64,000 nt of DNA from Cristatella mucedo (GCA_009760855.2 WPIO01000019.1:3357501-3421500), one strand, 5' to 3'. Positions 13,873 to 26,400 are shown, counted from the first letter of the stretch. The notes: generated by a model not told the origin, from the letters alone. Translations and numbers: made by a program.

Positions 13873-13959
13873 TTTTAGAGTTGCTCTGGGTGCCGTCCGA
13901 TAGTTTTTGGATGCTGGTTCTGGAAGCCTGCAACCCTCGGTCGCTGCTGAGTAGATTTC

Positions 13960-14230
13960 TCTGCGCTACGGATGTGAACTTGTTATCTTAAGATGTGAGC
14001 GCTCTTAGTTGACGCTGCGTTCCACTACTGCCAGCAGCATGCCTATGTACAGTGTTTCTGCACCTACAAGTCGCTAGCAGCGATAGCAACGGTTCACTCA
14101 CTCCTGATATACCTCGTGTGTCAACAACAACCGGTGCCGTTACGAGCGCTGCCTTGCGGCCCGGCACCGTGTCCGGTCCGGACGTGAAAGTCGCTATACA
14201 CTGTTCGTAGCTGTAATCGGTATCGGAGGT
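13960..14230. repeat. unclassified dispersed repeat, copy 2
   Basis: Contains TGAGCGCTCTTAG, ACAAGTCGCTAGCAGC, GTTACGAGCGCTGC and GTCCGGACGTGAAAG in the same order as the 2990-3260 copy. Non-coding. Confidence 0.5.
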
Positions 14231-14755
14231 GGTGGATAATTGCTGAGGACCCTTGGCAGTCTCAGCCTTCGCAAGTCTCATTGCTTGTGACTAAATCGGT
14301 TGGTGAACAATAAGGCTTTAAATTTGATTTCTTGATTAGCGCAATTGAGTTAGGCACTGAGATACGCTGGATGATTGAACGCTGAAGCAGCTGCTTGCTC
14401 TGTCGAAATTTGGAATTCGGAAAATCCCCGGCTGAACTTGAGCGAATTTTGAAGCCATACTTAACCAAAATTAAGCAAAGTGCTGCCACCCGAGCAGTAC
14501 AGCAGCATTTGACCGTACAAGTCTTAAGAGTATAGATACCCTGAAGGCGCCGGCATGTCAACGTCTGAAACAAAAGCTAAAAATATCAAACTTAAATGTC
14601 ACGGAGAACCAGCAGTCTGCTGTGGGTAATATTGAGGCTGTGTGAAGCCGGAAGATCAGTGCGCTAATGTCGACACAAGACGACCCTGCTTAAATTAATT
14701 AAGAAGTTACGGACGCCGCCCTTCATAGCAGCCGTGTTACATAAATAAATAAATC

Positions 14756-14937
14756 CTAGCTGATTAAACAGCCTCTTTTTGTATAGCGACAGAAGAGCCT
14801 TTACGGCTATCACCACCACTTGCACTGGCGCTAAAGGATCGCCCACCGCAGGATTCGATCCCACGGCATCGGAAGCGAGCTCGTGAAGAGCAACCGCTTT
14901 ACATAGTGTGCCATCACGGCTCACCTCCCCTGCTGTC
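14756..14937 (-). mobile_element. tRNA-derived SINE, family A
   Basis: Minus-strand copy with the head around GGATCGAATCCTGC and the end near CTATACAAAAAGAGGCTG. Closely similar to the plus-strand copy at 46055-46222. Confidence 0.85.
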
Positions 14938-15799
14938 GGCATACCTGCCTGAATTGATGTTACATTTACAAGTCGCTAGCCACGACGCAATACTTACGCC
15001 TTCACTGTTATTCGTCGAACGAACGCTGGGACTCATGTACGAGCGTTGTGTCTAGGGCCAAGTTCCACCTGAACGAGGAAGACGCTGCACCTCGCTTGTG
15101 ACAGCATCTTGGCTAGAGCAGCTTTCGCCGGCCTCTCCGATGCCCGGCTGTTCAATATAGTTTGTCGGAAGCGGACATCCAGCGTAAGATATGGACCTCA
15201 CGCAGTAAGTGGCTGCCCTTCGGAACTGGTGGTGCGCCAGCGTCGCCGAAGCAGGTGCGGTGTGTTATGCACACGGGCTGCATGCAAAAAGCGTTATTCA
15301 GATCGGACGAACTCTCGCCGCAGTCTAACGGCTCTGAAATCCTTCATCCCATCATCCACTGCCAGCCATAAACTAGCCATCGTCGGCGCCAAAGCGACCA
15401 CTGAAGAGATAATTTTCTCAACGCAGAATTGTGTCGTTCTTCTCAAATCCTTTGCAGACTATCATCAAGATGAGATGACTAGGTATACTTTCAATCTGGG
15501 CAGTCAGCGCTCGCGTGTCGAATATGTGACTAGCGATTTCCATTGTGTTTTAACTTGTCGGCAGCGATTGCCCTGAAAACCTGAAAATCCGGGCTCCGCC
15601 ACGGATAATAGGACATTTGTATTGCACACTGAGAGATCTCTAGCTCTTTCTAAGAACTTTAAAAATGCTGGCGCGCAAGTACTCAAATGGTTAGTTTGGT
15701 CTTACGGCGCTGCCGCGGGTTTATGGCTCTATGGACTTGCGGTTTATTCAGGGTTATGGCTTGATGAGTTCATTTTTTACGGAGAACATAAAAAGTATT
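14938..15799. other. unclassified repeat remnant, no supported gene
   Basis: The first 200 bp resemble the dispersed repeat of 13960-14230 (TTACAAGTCGCTAGCCACG, ACGAGCG). The rest gives open frames without a recognisable domain. Confidence 0.4.
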
Positions 15800-16115
15800 A
15801 GCAGATTTGTCAGCCTCATTTGCATCGAGCAGAGGACCCTAAATGGCTATCACCGTCGCTGTCAGTTGGCAATAAATAATCACCCGCAGCAATAATATGC
15901 TCACCCACTGGACTATCGCCGCCCAGTAAACATAACGCGTCAGAACGCAAAAGCACACAGGTGGCAATTCTTACAGACCCAGCAAGTGCTGTGAGAAACA
16001 GGTGGGTTTTCCCATTCAGTTTAAATGTCGTCGAATCATGGAATACCGCGACGTTAGTCGGGAGTGAGCAAGAGCGTAGAGATCTAAAAATGAATCGTAA
16101 ATTTGAACTCGATAC
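15800..16115 (-). mobile_element. degraded SINE-A and LINE ORF2 C-terminal remnants
   Basis: 15800-15895 carries a worn SINE-A end (GGCTATCACCGTC, GGCAATAAATAATC). 15950-16110 on the minus strand gives NLRFIFRSLRSC and KTHLFLTALAGS, matching the extreme C terminus of the LINE ORF seen elsewhere. Confidence 0.55.
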
Positions 16116-17594
16116 GCCACTCAATGGAGGTCAAGTGATGGGTAGGATACAAGTGGCGTACGTAATACGCAGTTGCGACGTTCACGGTAGGAAAGTCCAG
16201 CTGCAAACGCTCACGGATGGAGAGACCTGAGGCGGCTAAATCCCCGCATCAGTCCGCTGCACTCTGGGAAAGCCGGGCGCGGCTGCTGCCTGCAGCCTAT
16301 TAAGCTCCCTCCTCGTTCGCCGAAAACATCCCCCGGAAGCTCAGAATGGCCTCCTGGTTGGCCTCTTGGCTTCTATGGAAGAGCTAACCGGCGTTGAGAG
16401 GCTTTCGACAGTCTTGCGCAGAGGCTCGCCTTTTGGCGGCGCGTACACTCAAGGTTCCTGTATTTCCTCAGAGGAGGAGGCTGCCATTTTTCCCATGAAG
16501 GCTGACCGGCCGGCGCGGATTCCGCGCGCACCTTCAGGACCGATTTCCTCAACGGGCTTTTTCCGATTTCCTTTTTTGGCGGTCGTATTATTAGATGCGC
16601 TACATGTGCCTTTTCTTGCGACAAGTTCGACGAGGCCTGCCCTTCGGCCGCCGAGCGGCGAGGCTGCAGCACAGCTTCAGGCTCTACAAAATGGCGAGCA
16701 ATTTTTTTCTAGACGACGTGCGGGTCTGCGGAGCCTTCCGAGTGCCTTGCTTGCGACGTGCAATGAGGCTAGCGAGCCAGCCTCCGTCGGCGACCTTTGA
16801 CCTCCACTTTTGACCTCATTGGCGCGCTGCCTCTCGGTCCCTATACGGATCTATACCGCCGCCGCCACAATGCCGCACGTCTCGCTGACGGGGCAAGAGC
16901 AGGTGGGCCTGTACATGCTCCGGCTTCATAATCTGGTAGCCAGCTGCCAGCTGAGAGCGCCGACCGCGAGCGGCCGAACCGCTGCCGACCGGTTCCGGGC
17001 GGTTAAAAGTGAGCAGGCTACGCCCATGCCCCACGTCACCTTCACACGGGCCTCCGCCATTAGTGCGTCGGGGCTTCACTCAAATGGCTCCCGAGTCTGA
17101 CGTCTAGGCAAGTCTAAAGAAGCCTGCTGGGCGGCGCGCCGAAGGTGCTCTGTCTCGGGCGCGCAGATAACGCAGCCCCCTCGGTAGCTGAGAGGCTCTG
17201 CAGCCCCTCCCCCACCAAGGTCTCCTTCAGTACGCCTATGCCAAGCAGTGGGCCACGGTCTGAGCTCGTCGGTACCAACTAGAAACGGCAACGAGAGTCA
17301 CTACCAGCTCAAGATCATCTGAGTTTTGCAAAGCTCCGTGTAAACCAGTGCAAGCCGATCGTTGCACTACTTTTCGTCAACTATTAGATAGAAAGGTTTG
17401 TGAACAACTTGAGTTCTCTCATTACAAACTTGTTCGACGGTGTGGTCTACATGAATCAGTCCTCGTTATTTTTACAGGGAGGCTCGCGCGGCTGAAGATG
17501 CTACATGTATCCGCCACCAAGTTGGAACTCGACGCATTTCTGTTACAAAACGTTTGGAATTAGCTCCCCCGAGGTGCATAAGCATGAGCCGTGC
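16116..17594. other. GC-rich, open frames of unknown meaning
   Basis: Plus-strand open frames of 144 codons (16366-16800) and 96 codons (16810-17100) and overlapping minus-strand frames are present. None has a recognisable domain, signal peptide or paired splice sites. The strands are open together because stop codons are rare in GC-rich DNA, so I do not call a gene. Confidence 0.4.
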
Positions 17595-17639
17595 TTAATT
17601 AAGCACTTTTATAGCTCTGCAATTGAGAGTGTGAGTGAT

Positions 17640-18295
17640 GTGAGAGAAAGAATGGGAGAGAGGGGAGGAGAAGAGAAGAGAAGAATAGAAGAGGAGATAT
17701 GAGAGGAGAGATGAGAGGAGAGATGAGAGGAGAGATGAGAGGAGAGATGAGAGGAGAGATGAGAGGAGAGAGAAGAGGAGAAGAGAAGAGAAGAGGAGAG
17801 GGGAATAGGGGAGGTGAGGCGAGTAGAAGAGGAGAGAGAAATAGAGAGATGAAAGGAGAAGAGAGGAGAGAAAATAGGAGAGGAGAGGAGAAAAACTGTA
17901 GAATATGAGATAGAAGAGCAGAGAGATGTGAGAGGCAAGAAGAATAAGAGAAGAAAAAGAGAGAAAGAGGAGAGGAGCGAGAAGAGAAGAGGAGAGGAGA
18001 GGGGAATAGGGGAAGAGAGAAAAGAGTAAACAGAGGGAGAAAATACTAGGAGAGAGGAGAGATGAGAAGAGAAAAGAGACGAGAGAAAAGGTGAGGTGAG
18101 AGAAGAGTAAACAGAGGGAGAAGAGGAAAGAAGAGGAGAGAAAATGGGAGATGAGAGATGAGACGAGGCTTGGATAAATGAGATCAGGCGAGGAAAAAGG
18201 AGAGGAGATGAGGGAGAAGAGAGCAGAGAGAAGAGGAAGCAGAAAGTCGAGAGGAGATGGAAGAGGAAGCAAATGGCGAGGAGAGAGAAGAGCTG
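17640..18295. repeat. 650-bp GA-rich polypurine tract with GAGAGGAGAGAT units
   Basis: The plus strand is almost pure purine. An ordered array of GAGAGGAGAGAT at about 17700-17770 dissolves into degenerate AGGAGA/AGAAGA repeats. Opposite-strand Ser/Leu/Phe open frames here are artefacts. Confidence 0.93.
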
Positions 18296-19029
18296 AGCAC
18301 GTGACTTTGCTTTATGGTGACCCCGTGAATGCGGCCAAAATGCAAGCGATCGACGAGAAAGTCGTCCTCCTAAAAGTCATTCCTCCTTCTGCCCTCCGCA
18401 GCTTTTTCAAAGAGATAGGGTCGCCTCGACGGTTTGTAGAGCTCCAGAGCGCCGCTGAAACCCGTTCGTCTCGGCTATGCAAACGATGTAACTTTAATTA
18501 CATCTATACTTAATAGTTGTATTCATATTTGACCATGTAGTTTACTTTCAATTACGTTTGAGCTTGTACTAGGTCACTTAAGAAAGCATTGCTTTCTTGT
18601 ACTTTAAGCTGCAGCGAGCGAGTTTTTCATTGGTGAAATCAGTTGCTTCCAGATATAGCAGATTGAATCAGCAAGTAGCTCGCAGCTCTGCATTGGGCTC
18701 AGGGATTTCGCTTAACTGGCGAGTACAAGGGCGCCATTTTCATCGCGGCAGCGAAGCCGCTGGAGGCTACTGCAGTGAGAACATTCGTCTGTTGTGCAGC
18801 AGCCCGCAATATGAGGCCCAAGAGCATTCGATTCAAGTGTTTTGAAGTGTGCCGTGAGGCGGAGTGGCAGTATTTAATGTTCAATGTGGCTGCTGAGACC
18901 ATTGGCGGTCAAGGATCAAGCACTCTGCATTTTGTCGGACTTTTGAGAAAAAAGAGGATTTGAATTAGTCCGATTACTGCCCCTGCTATGGCGTTCGTAT
19001 GTCCCAGGGGTTCAGCCAATGCTTCCAGG
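18296..19029. other. no supported gene
   Basis: Unique-looking sequence with short open frames only; nothing recognised. Confidence 0.4.
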
Positions 19030-19345
19030 AGCTTCGCTGGCTCCCGGTTGATAAAGGAAGAACTTAAAAACGCACCTATTTAGGACAGCATCTAGTGGGT
19101 CCCTGTGATTCGTCCTTCATGTGCTTATGCGTGCTGACACTGTGCATGCTGCCACTAACCACATTTGCATGCTGACCCTGTGCATGTCATCCCTAACCAT
19201 GTCATTCATGTTGTTTATCAAGCATGATATAACTCCCCATTCAATTGCATTTCCCTTTGCAGCAAATGTGAAGCGCCTAGGAAGAGATTAATTTATCTGA
19301 GGGCGCTTTATCAAGTGCATTATTATTATCATTATTATTATTATT
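19030..19345 (+). mobile_element. LINE 3' end with TTA-repeat tail
   Basis: Starts with the end of ORF2 (LRWLPVDKG near 19034). After an internal gap it passes to the 3' UTR (AGTGGGTCCCTGTGATTCGT, CATGCTGACCCTGTGCATGT) and the tail stem-loop, and ends in ATT repeats at about 19345. Confidence 0.85.
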
Positions 19346-19346
19346 A

Positions 19347-19625
19347 ATGCAGGGTAAAGTTTTTACGCTGAACCACGAGACCTGCCGCCGCGGCTTGGCT
19401 CCTGCATACCTAGCTGAACTGCTGCATCAGTTTCAGCGGCCTTGTGTCCTCAGTTCCTCTATGGACAATAAGTTTGCTGTTCCAGTCCTACTCTTAAAGA
19501 CCTTGGCGAGAGACGTTTTTGCTCTGCTTGTGTTAGGCTGCGGAACTCAATTCCACAATGCTTACACAACGACATCTATTCGTCTGCTGCTGACTGTGGC
19601 ACATCCTTTCCAGCCGTCTTGAGTT
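19347..19625 (+). mobile_element. LINE ORF2 C-terminal fragment
   Basis: The frame GLAPAYLAELL, VPVLLLKTLARDVFALL aligns with the APAYLSDLL and LKSFGDRAFSSYAPKAWN segment of the better preserved copies. Diverged, and it directly abuts the tail of the previous copy. Confidence 0.7.
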
Positions 19626-20009
19626 GCTAATTCCATGCTACTCACTTCCTCCTCGATCGCCCCACAGACTCAGCTATGTGTCTCACTTTCTCTTTCTTGC
19701 GTGAGCTGAAGTCTTTTAGCTACTTAGGCTTTGAGGTCGCAATAGAAAACTGTCTTGCAAAACACCCAACTTATCTTTGTGGCTTTGTGGGGTTACAGAT
19801 GGAGATATTTCCATTACGTAACTACAAAAAGGAACGGCATCCAAAAAGCGGCCATAAAAATGTACGGTTAGACTAGGCTTCCTTCATGCGCGCCATTGAG
19901 TTACAAGAAGCCAGCACTTCGGGCGAGTGATGCAGGACGTAGCAGCTAGCTAACAGGCAGAGCGTGAGGCAGCTAAATTATTTTCTTTACTAGAGATAAG
20001 TAAAGAGGG

Positions 20010-20037
20010 TTGAGGGGAGAGAGAGAGAGCTCTGGGA

Positions 20038-20072
<35 letters not shown>

Positions 20073-20075
20073 TAA
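20010..20075. repeat. (GA)n microsatellite
   Basis: Interrupted GA dinucleotide run. Confidence 0.9.
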
Positions 20076-20267
20076 AGTACGCTTGTACGGGTTTCGACAA
20101 AAGCTTTGACATTGTATCGAGGGCAGCCACCCATAAACGGAAGTTGCGGACTAAATGGAGTAGTCGATGTAGGTGTTGGCGTGCGAGATATAACGCGACA
20201 TTTGGTCTAGATAAAAGTGGGTGTCAAACCATTCTACAGTAATCATATAGGCATGAGGACTCATGCC

Positions 20268-20420
20268 GTGCTGGTTTAGCCCGGTGGTTAAGGTGCTCGT
20301 CCCGACCAGGGTCTTGCCGAGGTCGCGGGCTCGAGCCCTGTGGCATATATGGAGCGCATAAATAGAGATTTTTAAGATCTCTTAGGGTGCTATACTTATG
20401 AACTATATTATTGTATTCGA
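20268..20420 (+). mobile_element. tRNA-derived SINE, family B (LINE-like tail)
   Basis: The head is TTTAGCCCGGTGGTTAAGGT with a B box in GCGGGCTCGAGCCCTG. The body then passes into GGAGCGCATAAATAGAGATT and AGGGTGCTATACTTATGAA, a version of the LINE tail. Family A lacks this tail. Confidence 0.8.
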
Positions 20421-21344
20421 TTGCGTCAAAATATCGAGCCCGCTAGCGAACTCAAGAGCATCGTGGTAAGTAAGCACCGTGGATCGCTTAACAATCGCTA
20501 CGCTACCCATTTAGCGTAAGTCATTAATAGTGTACCCACGAAGCCGGTCAAAGCTGATGCTTCCAACGTGCTGCGATGCCGCAAACGACAGGCCGCAAAA
20601 TGCCCACTCTTCCGTCCATTGGTAGAGCTCGTCCAGCGGTAAAGAGAGGAAGGAGTTACTACGCCGTTCGTTTTGGCAAGCTTCCGGCGCTCCCACAACT
20701 GGTCGCAAACACCAACGCCCACGGGGCCAACCGTGACCTCCAACCGCTGGACTTCCCTCCCTCCCCCCCCCCCGCGCAATTCACATCAAATTGCCGCCCT
20801 CTGCTCCACCAAGTAGCCAATGCTGTTGCTTGCTAGATATTGGACAGAATCAACCCGACTTCCCGAATGGCTAACTTGATATGGATTCAGCATCGCGTTC
20901 GCTATCGCTTTCCCAGCTATGCCGCCGCGGCCGAGTGGGGGAGAGCGGGGCAGCATTGCGGCGGCGACGGTGCTGGTGGGGCGGCGGCGGCACGCTGTAG
21001 AGGGCGCTGGCTGCACCCTCTGCAAGAAATCTGCCCGCAGACGGCGTCTACTCTCGGGGCTCAGCACTTCTGCAGCCGGCTGCAACGGGCTGGGGCGCAG
21101 TTAAGAGGACTTACTAGCCGTTGGTTATGCAACTCAGCACTACTACGCCCCTCTCCTCTCCCTTTCTTGATCGAGCTGTCATATGATTGAGGCTCATTAT
21201 ATGCTGAACACTTCTAAGAAGACCTAAGCGACTTGTAAAACTAGCGGTCTCACTCAGACAAGTACTCGAATTAAAAATGGTAGCCGGAGAAGAATCAATC
21301 TATCATTAGTAGTCAGGAGAAAATTCGCCCTCAAAAGATCCGAT

Positions 21345-21492
21345 CCCTCTCCTCTCCTCCTCTCTCCTCCCCTCTCCTCTCTCCTCTCTCCTCCCCTCTC
21401 CTCTCCTCTCTCCTCTCTCCTCTCTCCTCTCTCCTCTCTCCTCTCTCCTCTCTCCTCTCTCCTCCCCTCTCCTCTCCTCTCTCCTCTCTTTT
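21345..21492. repeat. CTCTCTCC polypyrimidine tract
   Basis: Tandem CTCTCTC/CCCTCTCCT units with one strand wholly pyrimidine for about 150 bp. Confidence 0.95.
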
Positions 21493-22782
21493 TTTTTCTT
21501 TCATCTTAGTTCGTCTTGCGACTTTCTCTTGGAAAAGTGGTATTACAACGCATGATTAAATAGCAATGTTGGTATCGCCTCGCGAGAATTGATCGCGGAG
21601 TCTTGCGATGTCGGACAGAGCTACTTGGAAACAATCTGATGCCGAGAGAGCGCTTTCAGAGTGCTACTCACTGCTAAAACGCGCGTACACGAGGCGCTAT
21701 TGGTCGTCAGTTTTCGATTCTCTACAATCTCTTGCCATTCCTTGGCCAAGGCCGTTTAGCATGCGTCAATAATCGTCCTTCCGGGTAAGCTCGTCGTGTT
21801 TTTTGTTTATAAATCTTACGATATCGCTCTGGGTTACTTCACCCCGATTTAACTTAATACACGGTTTATGGCAGGCCTAATCCTAGGCTAAGACCGATTA
21901 ACGCATGGCCTCTTGACAGACCGCCAACGCCGCCTGGCACCGCAAACTGTAACGCTGTCAGCGTACAGACATCTTCAAAATGATGCAGCTGTCAAGTGCT
22001 TGACTTCCGTGGGCAGCATGCTTTTTTTAAAGCCGTTTGCATGCCCCAAATTGTGCGATCGTGTGACTACCACCATCAAGTCGGTAGGAGAAAGCCCTCG
22101 GCGGTATATCGAGTTTTTAATGAATTTACCATGCTCGCGAAAGCTTCTATTTTGGAAAAATCCCTCGCGTTTCCAATATTCGACGGAAGCAATGTCGTGA
22201 GCACACGAGCAGATCCGCGATTGAGCAGCCTCAGAATACGTTCCTCTTGGCACAGATTACTCGCGACTGCTCTTACTCTCGCGCGGCGACGACGACCGAG
22301 GAGCGCAGCACGGCGCTGGCTGCCGCACGCTGCTGCGCCGCTGCTGTTGACGCCGCGCGCTCGCCGCCCCCGCCGCGGCTGACCAGCTTCAGGCGAGCGA
22401 ACGCCACCAGAGAAGGGCGGCCGCCGACGAGTCGCTCAGCGCGCTGCAGTACCAATCGAAAGGTTTAATTAAAAAAAAAAAGGCTCACAAGACGCGGGAC
22501 GCGAGAGCGCTCAGAGGCTCTCGCTCGCTCTGCTGCAGCTCGGTGTAGACTGTGGCGCCGAACCCGCGCCGTCGAATCGGAGCGCTTCGGCGGCGGCGGC
22601 AGTACCCACCCGGCCTGAGGATAAGTCTCCATCCCGCCGAGCTGCTACGTGTGTCAGTCGAACATGGAGCTGACTACAACAACTATTTAGGGAGGCATAA
22701 TCATTGGGCTGCCGGTGTTTTGCTGTGGTCGACATGAACAGACAGCTCGCTGGAGACGACTCGCTGCTCGGTGTGCGCTGGT

Positions 22783-23940
22783 AATAATAATAATAATAAT
22801 AATGCACTTGCTAAAGCGCCCTCAGAGAACTCAATCTCTCTCTCTCTCTCTCTCTCTAGGCGCTTTACATTTGCTGCAAAAGGAAATACCATTGAATGGT
22901 GAATAATATCATGCTTGATAAACATGAATAACATGGTTAGGGGTGACATGCACAGTGTCAGCATGCAAATGTGGTTAGTGGCAGCATGCACAATGTCAGC
23001 ACGCATAAGCACATCAAGGACGAATCACAGGGACCCACTAAATGCTGTCCTAAATAGGTGTGTTTTTAAATTTTTTTTAAATGTAGTCAGGTCAGGGGAT
23101 GTTCTGACGCAGATCGGGGGGGGGGGGAAGTTCCAGGCTTTGGGAGCATACGAACTAAATGCACGGTCTCCAAAGGATTTGAGGTTTTACGAGGTATTTC
23201 TAGACTGTTGGATTCCGAAAAGCGGGTGGTACGATGCTTGGCCTGATGGGGTAGTATTTTTTTAGAGTTTTGATAGAGTTTTGAGTAGAGTTTTGCACCC
23301 GCTGCAATCGCCTGATCGCACATGCTGGTAGGCCAGCGAGCAGTGAGTTGCAGAAGTCGAGACGAGATGTCATGAATGCATGGACCAACTTAGATGTGGT
23401 ATCCTTATCTAAGCAAGCCCAAATTTTAGCAATGTTATGAAGCTGAAAGTAGGCAGACTTGATTGTGGAGCTGATATGGTCGTCTAACGAGAGGTTGCTT
23501 TGGGATATGACACCTAGATTTCGAGCTGAATCATCTGGAGATATGCTGGCAGAGCCAATTTTGAGTTTCAGCCTTTCCAATTTCTGAATCACACTGGGTT
23601 TGCCCATAACTAGTAAGTTAGTTTTAGAAAATTTGCTGCCATCCATGTGCGGATGTCATCAATACATCCAGCAAGTGAATTGAGAGAATTTGAGGTGCTC
23701 GAAGGCTGAGAGGGGTCAAAGCAAAGGTACAACTGAGTGTCATCCGCATAGAAGTGAAAGACTGTCTGGTGCGGCGGCTGGCTGCTTTTGCTTATGCTGC
23801 TGCTGCGGCGGCGGCGGCAGCAGCAGCATAAGCACCTTTTCTTGCTGCTGTCACCGAGACATCGGAGCCGTCGCTTGGTTAGTAGGCCCTTGAATGAGAC
23901 CGCTGTGAGCCAACACATACACCGGTGCCAACGCATACAC
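22783..23940 (-). mobile_element. CR1/L2-like LINE, RT C-terminal half plus 3' UTR
   Basis: Minus-strand frames carry FHFYADDTQLYLCFD (RT core) near 23770-23720. RT-distal sequence ([50 protein letters not shown]) follows. The ORF is then disrupted, and the 3' UTR and tail run to an ATT-repeat end at 22783. A GC-rich hairpin (23789-23834) interrupts the element upstream of the YADD block. Confidence 0.92.
23789..23834. repeat. perfect 18-bp inverted repeat (hairpin)
   Basis: TGCTTATGCTGCTGCTGC at 23789-23806 is followed after a 10-bp GGC spacer by its exact reverse complement at 23817-23834. Confidence 0.95.
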
Positions 23941-25717
23941 CGAAAGCCGCAGCAGCCTGTTTCGCTTGTACGTCATCGTTCAGGCTCGAAAGCTTCAAAA
24001 TTCTCGTGAACCCCGCCCCCAACTACGCAGCCGACATCCGGCAGGGCCGTAGTAGGAAGCTTTCTATGGGGCACTAAATCTTTACATCTAATGGACACGA
24101 TCGCTAACTAAATGGGCCTTGCGTTATCCAGCCTATTTTGCTGTTCTCAAATTAGCAAGCCGAAAGTGCGACTCAATTACCTCTAAACAACAAAAGCCGT
24201 TGAGTGGCAGAGATCTCAAAATCGAGCTTTACTAATTTGAAATTTGCCACGAGTGACGAAGCAAACAACATTTATAATTGACTGGCCGTAAACAAAAATT
24301 TAATTGAGTACCGTATGCATTTTATGAAAACGAACCCTCCAGCCAACCTTAAGCTAGCGAGGGGGATGCGGCTTCAGCGGCCGCCATCCAGCCGCCGCGC
24401 GAAGTCATTCATGCCACGATATTCTATTGCCGGCGAGTTGCACAGCAACCAGAGTGCCTGCAGGCACCATTCGCCTGCTCTCACTTGCGCCATCCCTTCC
24501 CTCTCGCTCTCACTCTATTCCCTGTCTCTGTCTCTTTCTCTTGTTCTCTCTTTGCACGATCGCCCGCGTGCTGGCTGGGCTCGAGGCAAAGGAACAACAT
24601 ACGGCTACAGAAGAACGTCGCCTCGAGAATACTCTGTATGTACACATAACCGCGATGAACGAATAACTGCACTGAAAGTAAACGCCAGCTGCTTCAGCAA
24701 TCTCATTCATATAATAATAATAACGAGACATTTGCATAGCGCTCCAAGAGAACTCTCTCACGCAAAGGCAATTCACATAAATTGTACAGGAAGCATGGCT
24801 ATTAGTTAGTAACAGAAGACCCTGGAGACTATCACAACTCTGGCAGAGGGCAATACAGGATTGCACGCTTCAGGACTCAAAACCACGACCTGGGTTGTGA
24901 AGAGCGAGCACAGGTTTGCAGAGCGACGGATTTAGCTGCTTCCCGTGGCTTGCTCGTAAACATGATTGGGCGTTCATTTGTACCCAGGCTAGGTTCAGTT
25001 GGCTGGGACCGGACAGCTATAATGCGGGTAGGGTCACCGGCTAGGCCGCGGTAGGACCTACGGCATGGCCGGATGTGCGGCGACGAGAGGTCGCCGGGGC
25101 TCTTGGGTAGGAAGAGTTGACCGAGTAAGTCGTGGTGTTGGAGGCTGCCAGTCTCGCCGAGTTATGTACCTGGATGGTTGCAGGCGTACTCCGGCGATGC
25201 GGCCACGCACGCAAGGCAACGAGTGCTCAAGGCCCGAGCGGAGCTGGATAGCACGCTCATTGTCGTGACTTGTATATTCCGCGTTCCCCGTGTAGCGTGT
25301 TGGTGACCCCCCCCCCCCGTGTGTTGGCGTCTTTCGGCGGAAGCTCTCGACGGTGGTGGACGTTGACTCCGACTAGCCAAGCAGTTACTCTGCTAGCCGG
25401 ATCTTTTACGGCGTACGCTCGTACTGTTGGATTCGGAGTCGGTACAACGGCAGGACTGTGAAAGCCGACTGACCAACTAACACGTTTGTTCGTACTTGCT
25501 GCGTCGTCTTGCGCCCCCATAGTGTACTGTGTATAGGACCCTCCCTGTAGACTTGTTTAGTTCCCCTGCTGTTGTTGGCGCATGCGATATTATAAAGAGG
25601 TCTAACCTGACGGCCGCTCGTCTTACCCTAGCTCAGCGACATGGCGGGTATTGGCCGGAGTAAAGCTGGTTTGGCGGGAACTAGCCTTTGACCCCTGGAA
25701 CTCGGCTACACATTTAT
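23941..25717. other. no supported gene
   Basis: A worn minus-strand SINE-A lies at about 24812-24912 with an ATA/LINE-tail-like stretch at 24707-24780 before it. The GC-richer part at 25000-25700 is plain sequence with a run of C at 25310. It could be old LTR or UTR material, but I see no terminal repeats. Confidence 0.4.
24812..24912 (-). mobile_element. tRNA-derived SINE, family A, degraded
   Basis: On the minus strand it has GAGCG-CTCTTCACAACCCAGG, followed by a degraded B box. The end GTTGTGATAGTCTCCAGGGT corresponds to the family-A body. Confidence 0.6.
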
Positions 25718-25800
25718 AATAATAATAATAATTAATTCATTTGTATAGCGCCCTCCGAGAATTGACTCTTGAGGCACTTTACAGAAAGCGGAAAAAAGCC
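25718..25800 (-). mobile_element. LINE/SINE-B tail-only insertion
   Basis: AATAATAATAAT, then TTTGTATAGCGCCCTCCGAG and GGCACTTTACAGA: the family tail on the minus strand with no attached body. Confidence 0.7.
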
Positions 25801-26327
25801 ATTTCTACATTAAATTTATCCAGACAAATTGCATTCGCTGTATGCATAACTACGTGATTTCAAGGGGCTTCAATAATAACATGCTAGAAAGCACTCACTC
25901 TCAAGGCCTGATCATCAGGATAAAAGCGCTAAAGTAGTGAAGAAACAATAAATGGAATGTCGCCATTAGAAATAATAAGATGGCTAACCATAGCCGATCA
26001 ACGGTGAGATTATTCAATATCGACGCAAAAAGTAATCTGCCTTTTCCAACATAGCTCTACTCGCCGCTACATGCGAGACAACCACCGAGCTCGCCGGTCC
26101 TTCGCTTGTCGTCCTCCCACTGCTGCGGCTGCTTGTTTGCAGCTAGTACAGCAGGTAAACTGAAGTCGATCGGGAGGCGAGTAAGGTAAGGGTCGCGCAG
26201 TCGGTCAAGTCGCCGCCGACGCTTCCGCTCTACCCGCGCGGCTCGGCTCCTTGGTCGAGGGTGGGGCCGGCGTCGCTCCGTCTCTTGTGCGCACGGTGGA
26301 CAAACGCACAACTTTTATCGGGCGCGA

Positions 26328-26400
26328 TAATAATAATAATAATATATTTGTATAGCATCCTCAGAAAAATGATCTCTATATAAGTACTTTACATGTACAG
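26328..26400 (-). mobile_element. LINE/SINE-B tail-only insertion
   Basis: AATAATAATAATATATTTGT, AGCATCCTCAGA and CTTTACATGTAC correspond to the reverse complement of the family tail. It lies about 370 bp upstream of the opsin start. Confidence 0.65.

Larger units (their letters stand above)
19626..22782. other. no supported gene; repeats and GC-rich block
   Basis: It contains a GA microsatellite (about 20010-20075), a SINE-B copy (20268-20420), a CTCTCTCC tract (21345-21492) and a GC-rich block at 22250-22600. Open frames in the GC-rich block have no recognisable domain. Confidence 0.45.

Noticed and set aside
17595-18272. 225-codon minus-strand frame rich in Ser, Leu and Phe
   Set aside because: Reads the complement of the GA tract; no domain, no splice or start context.
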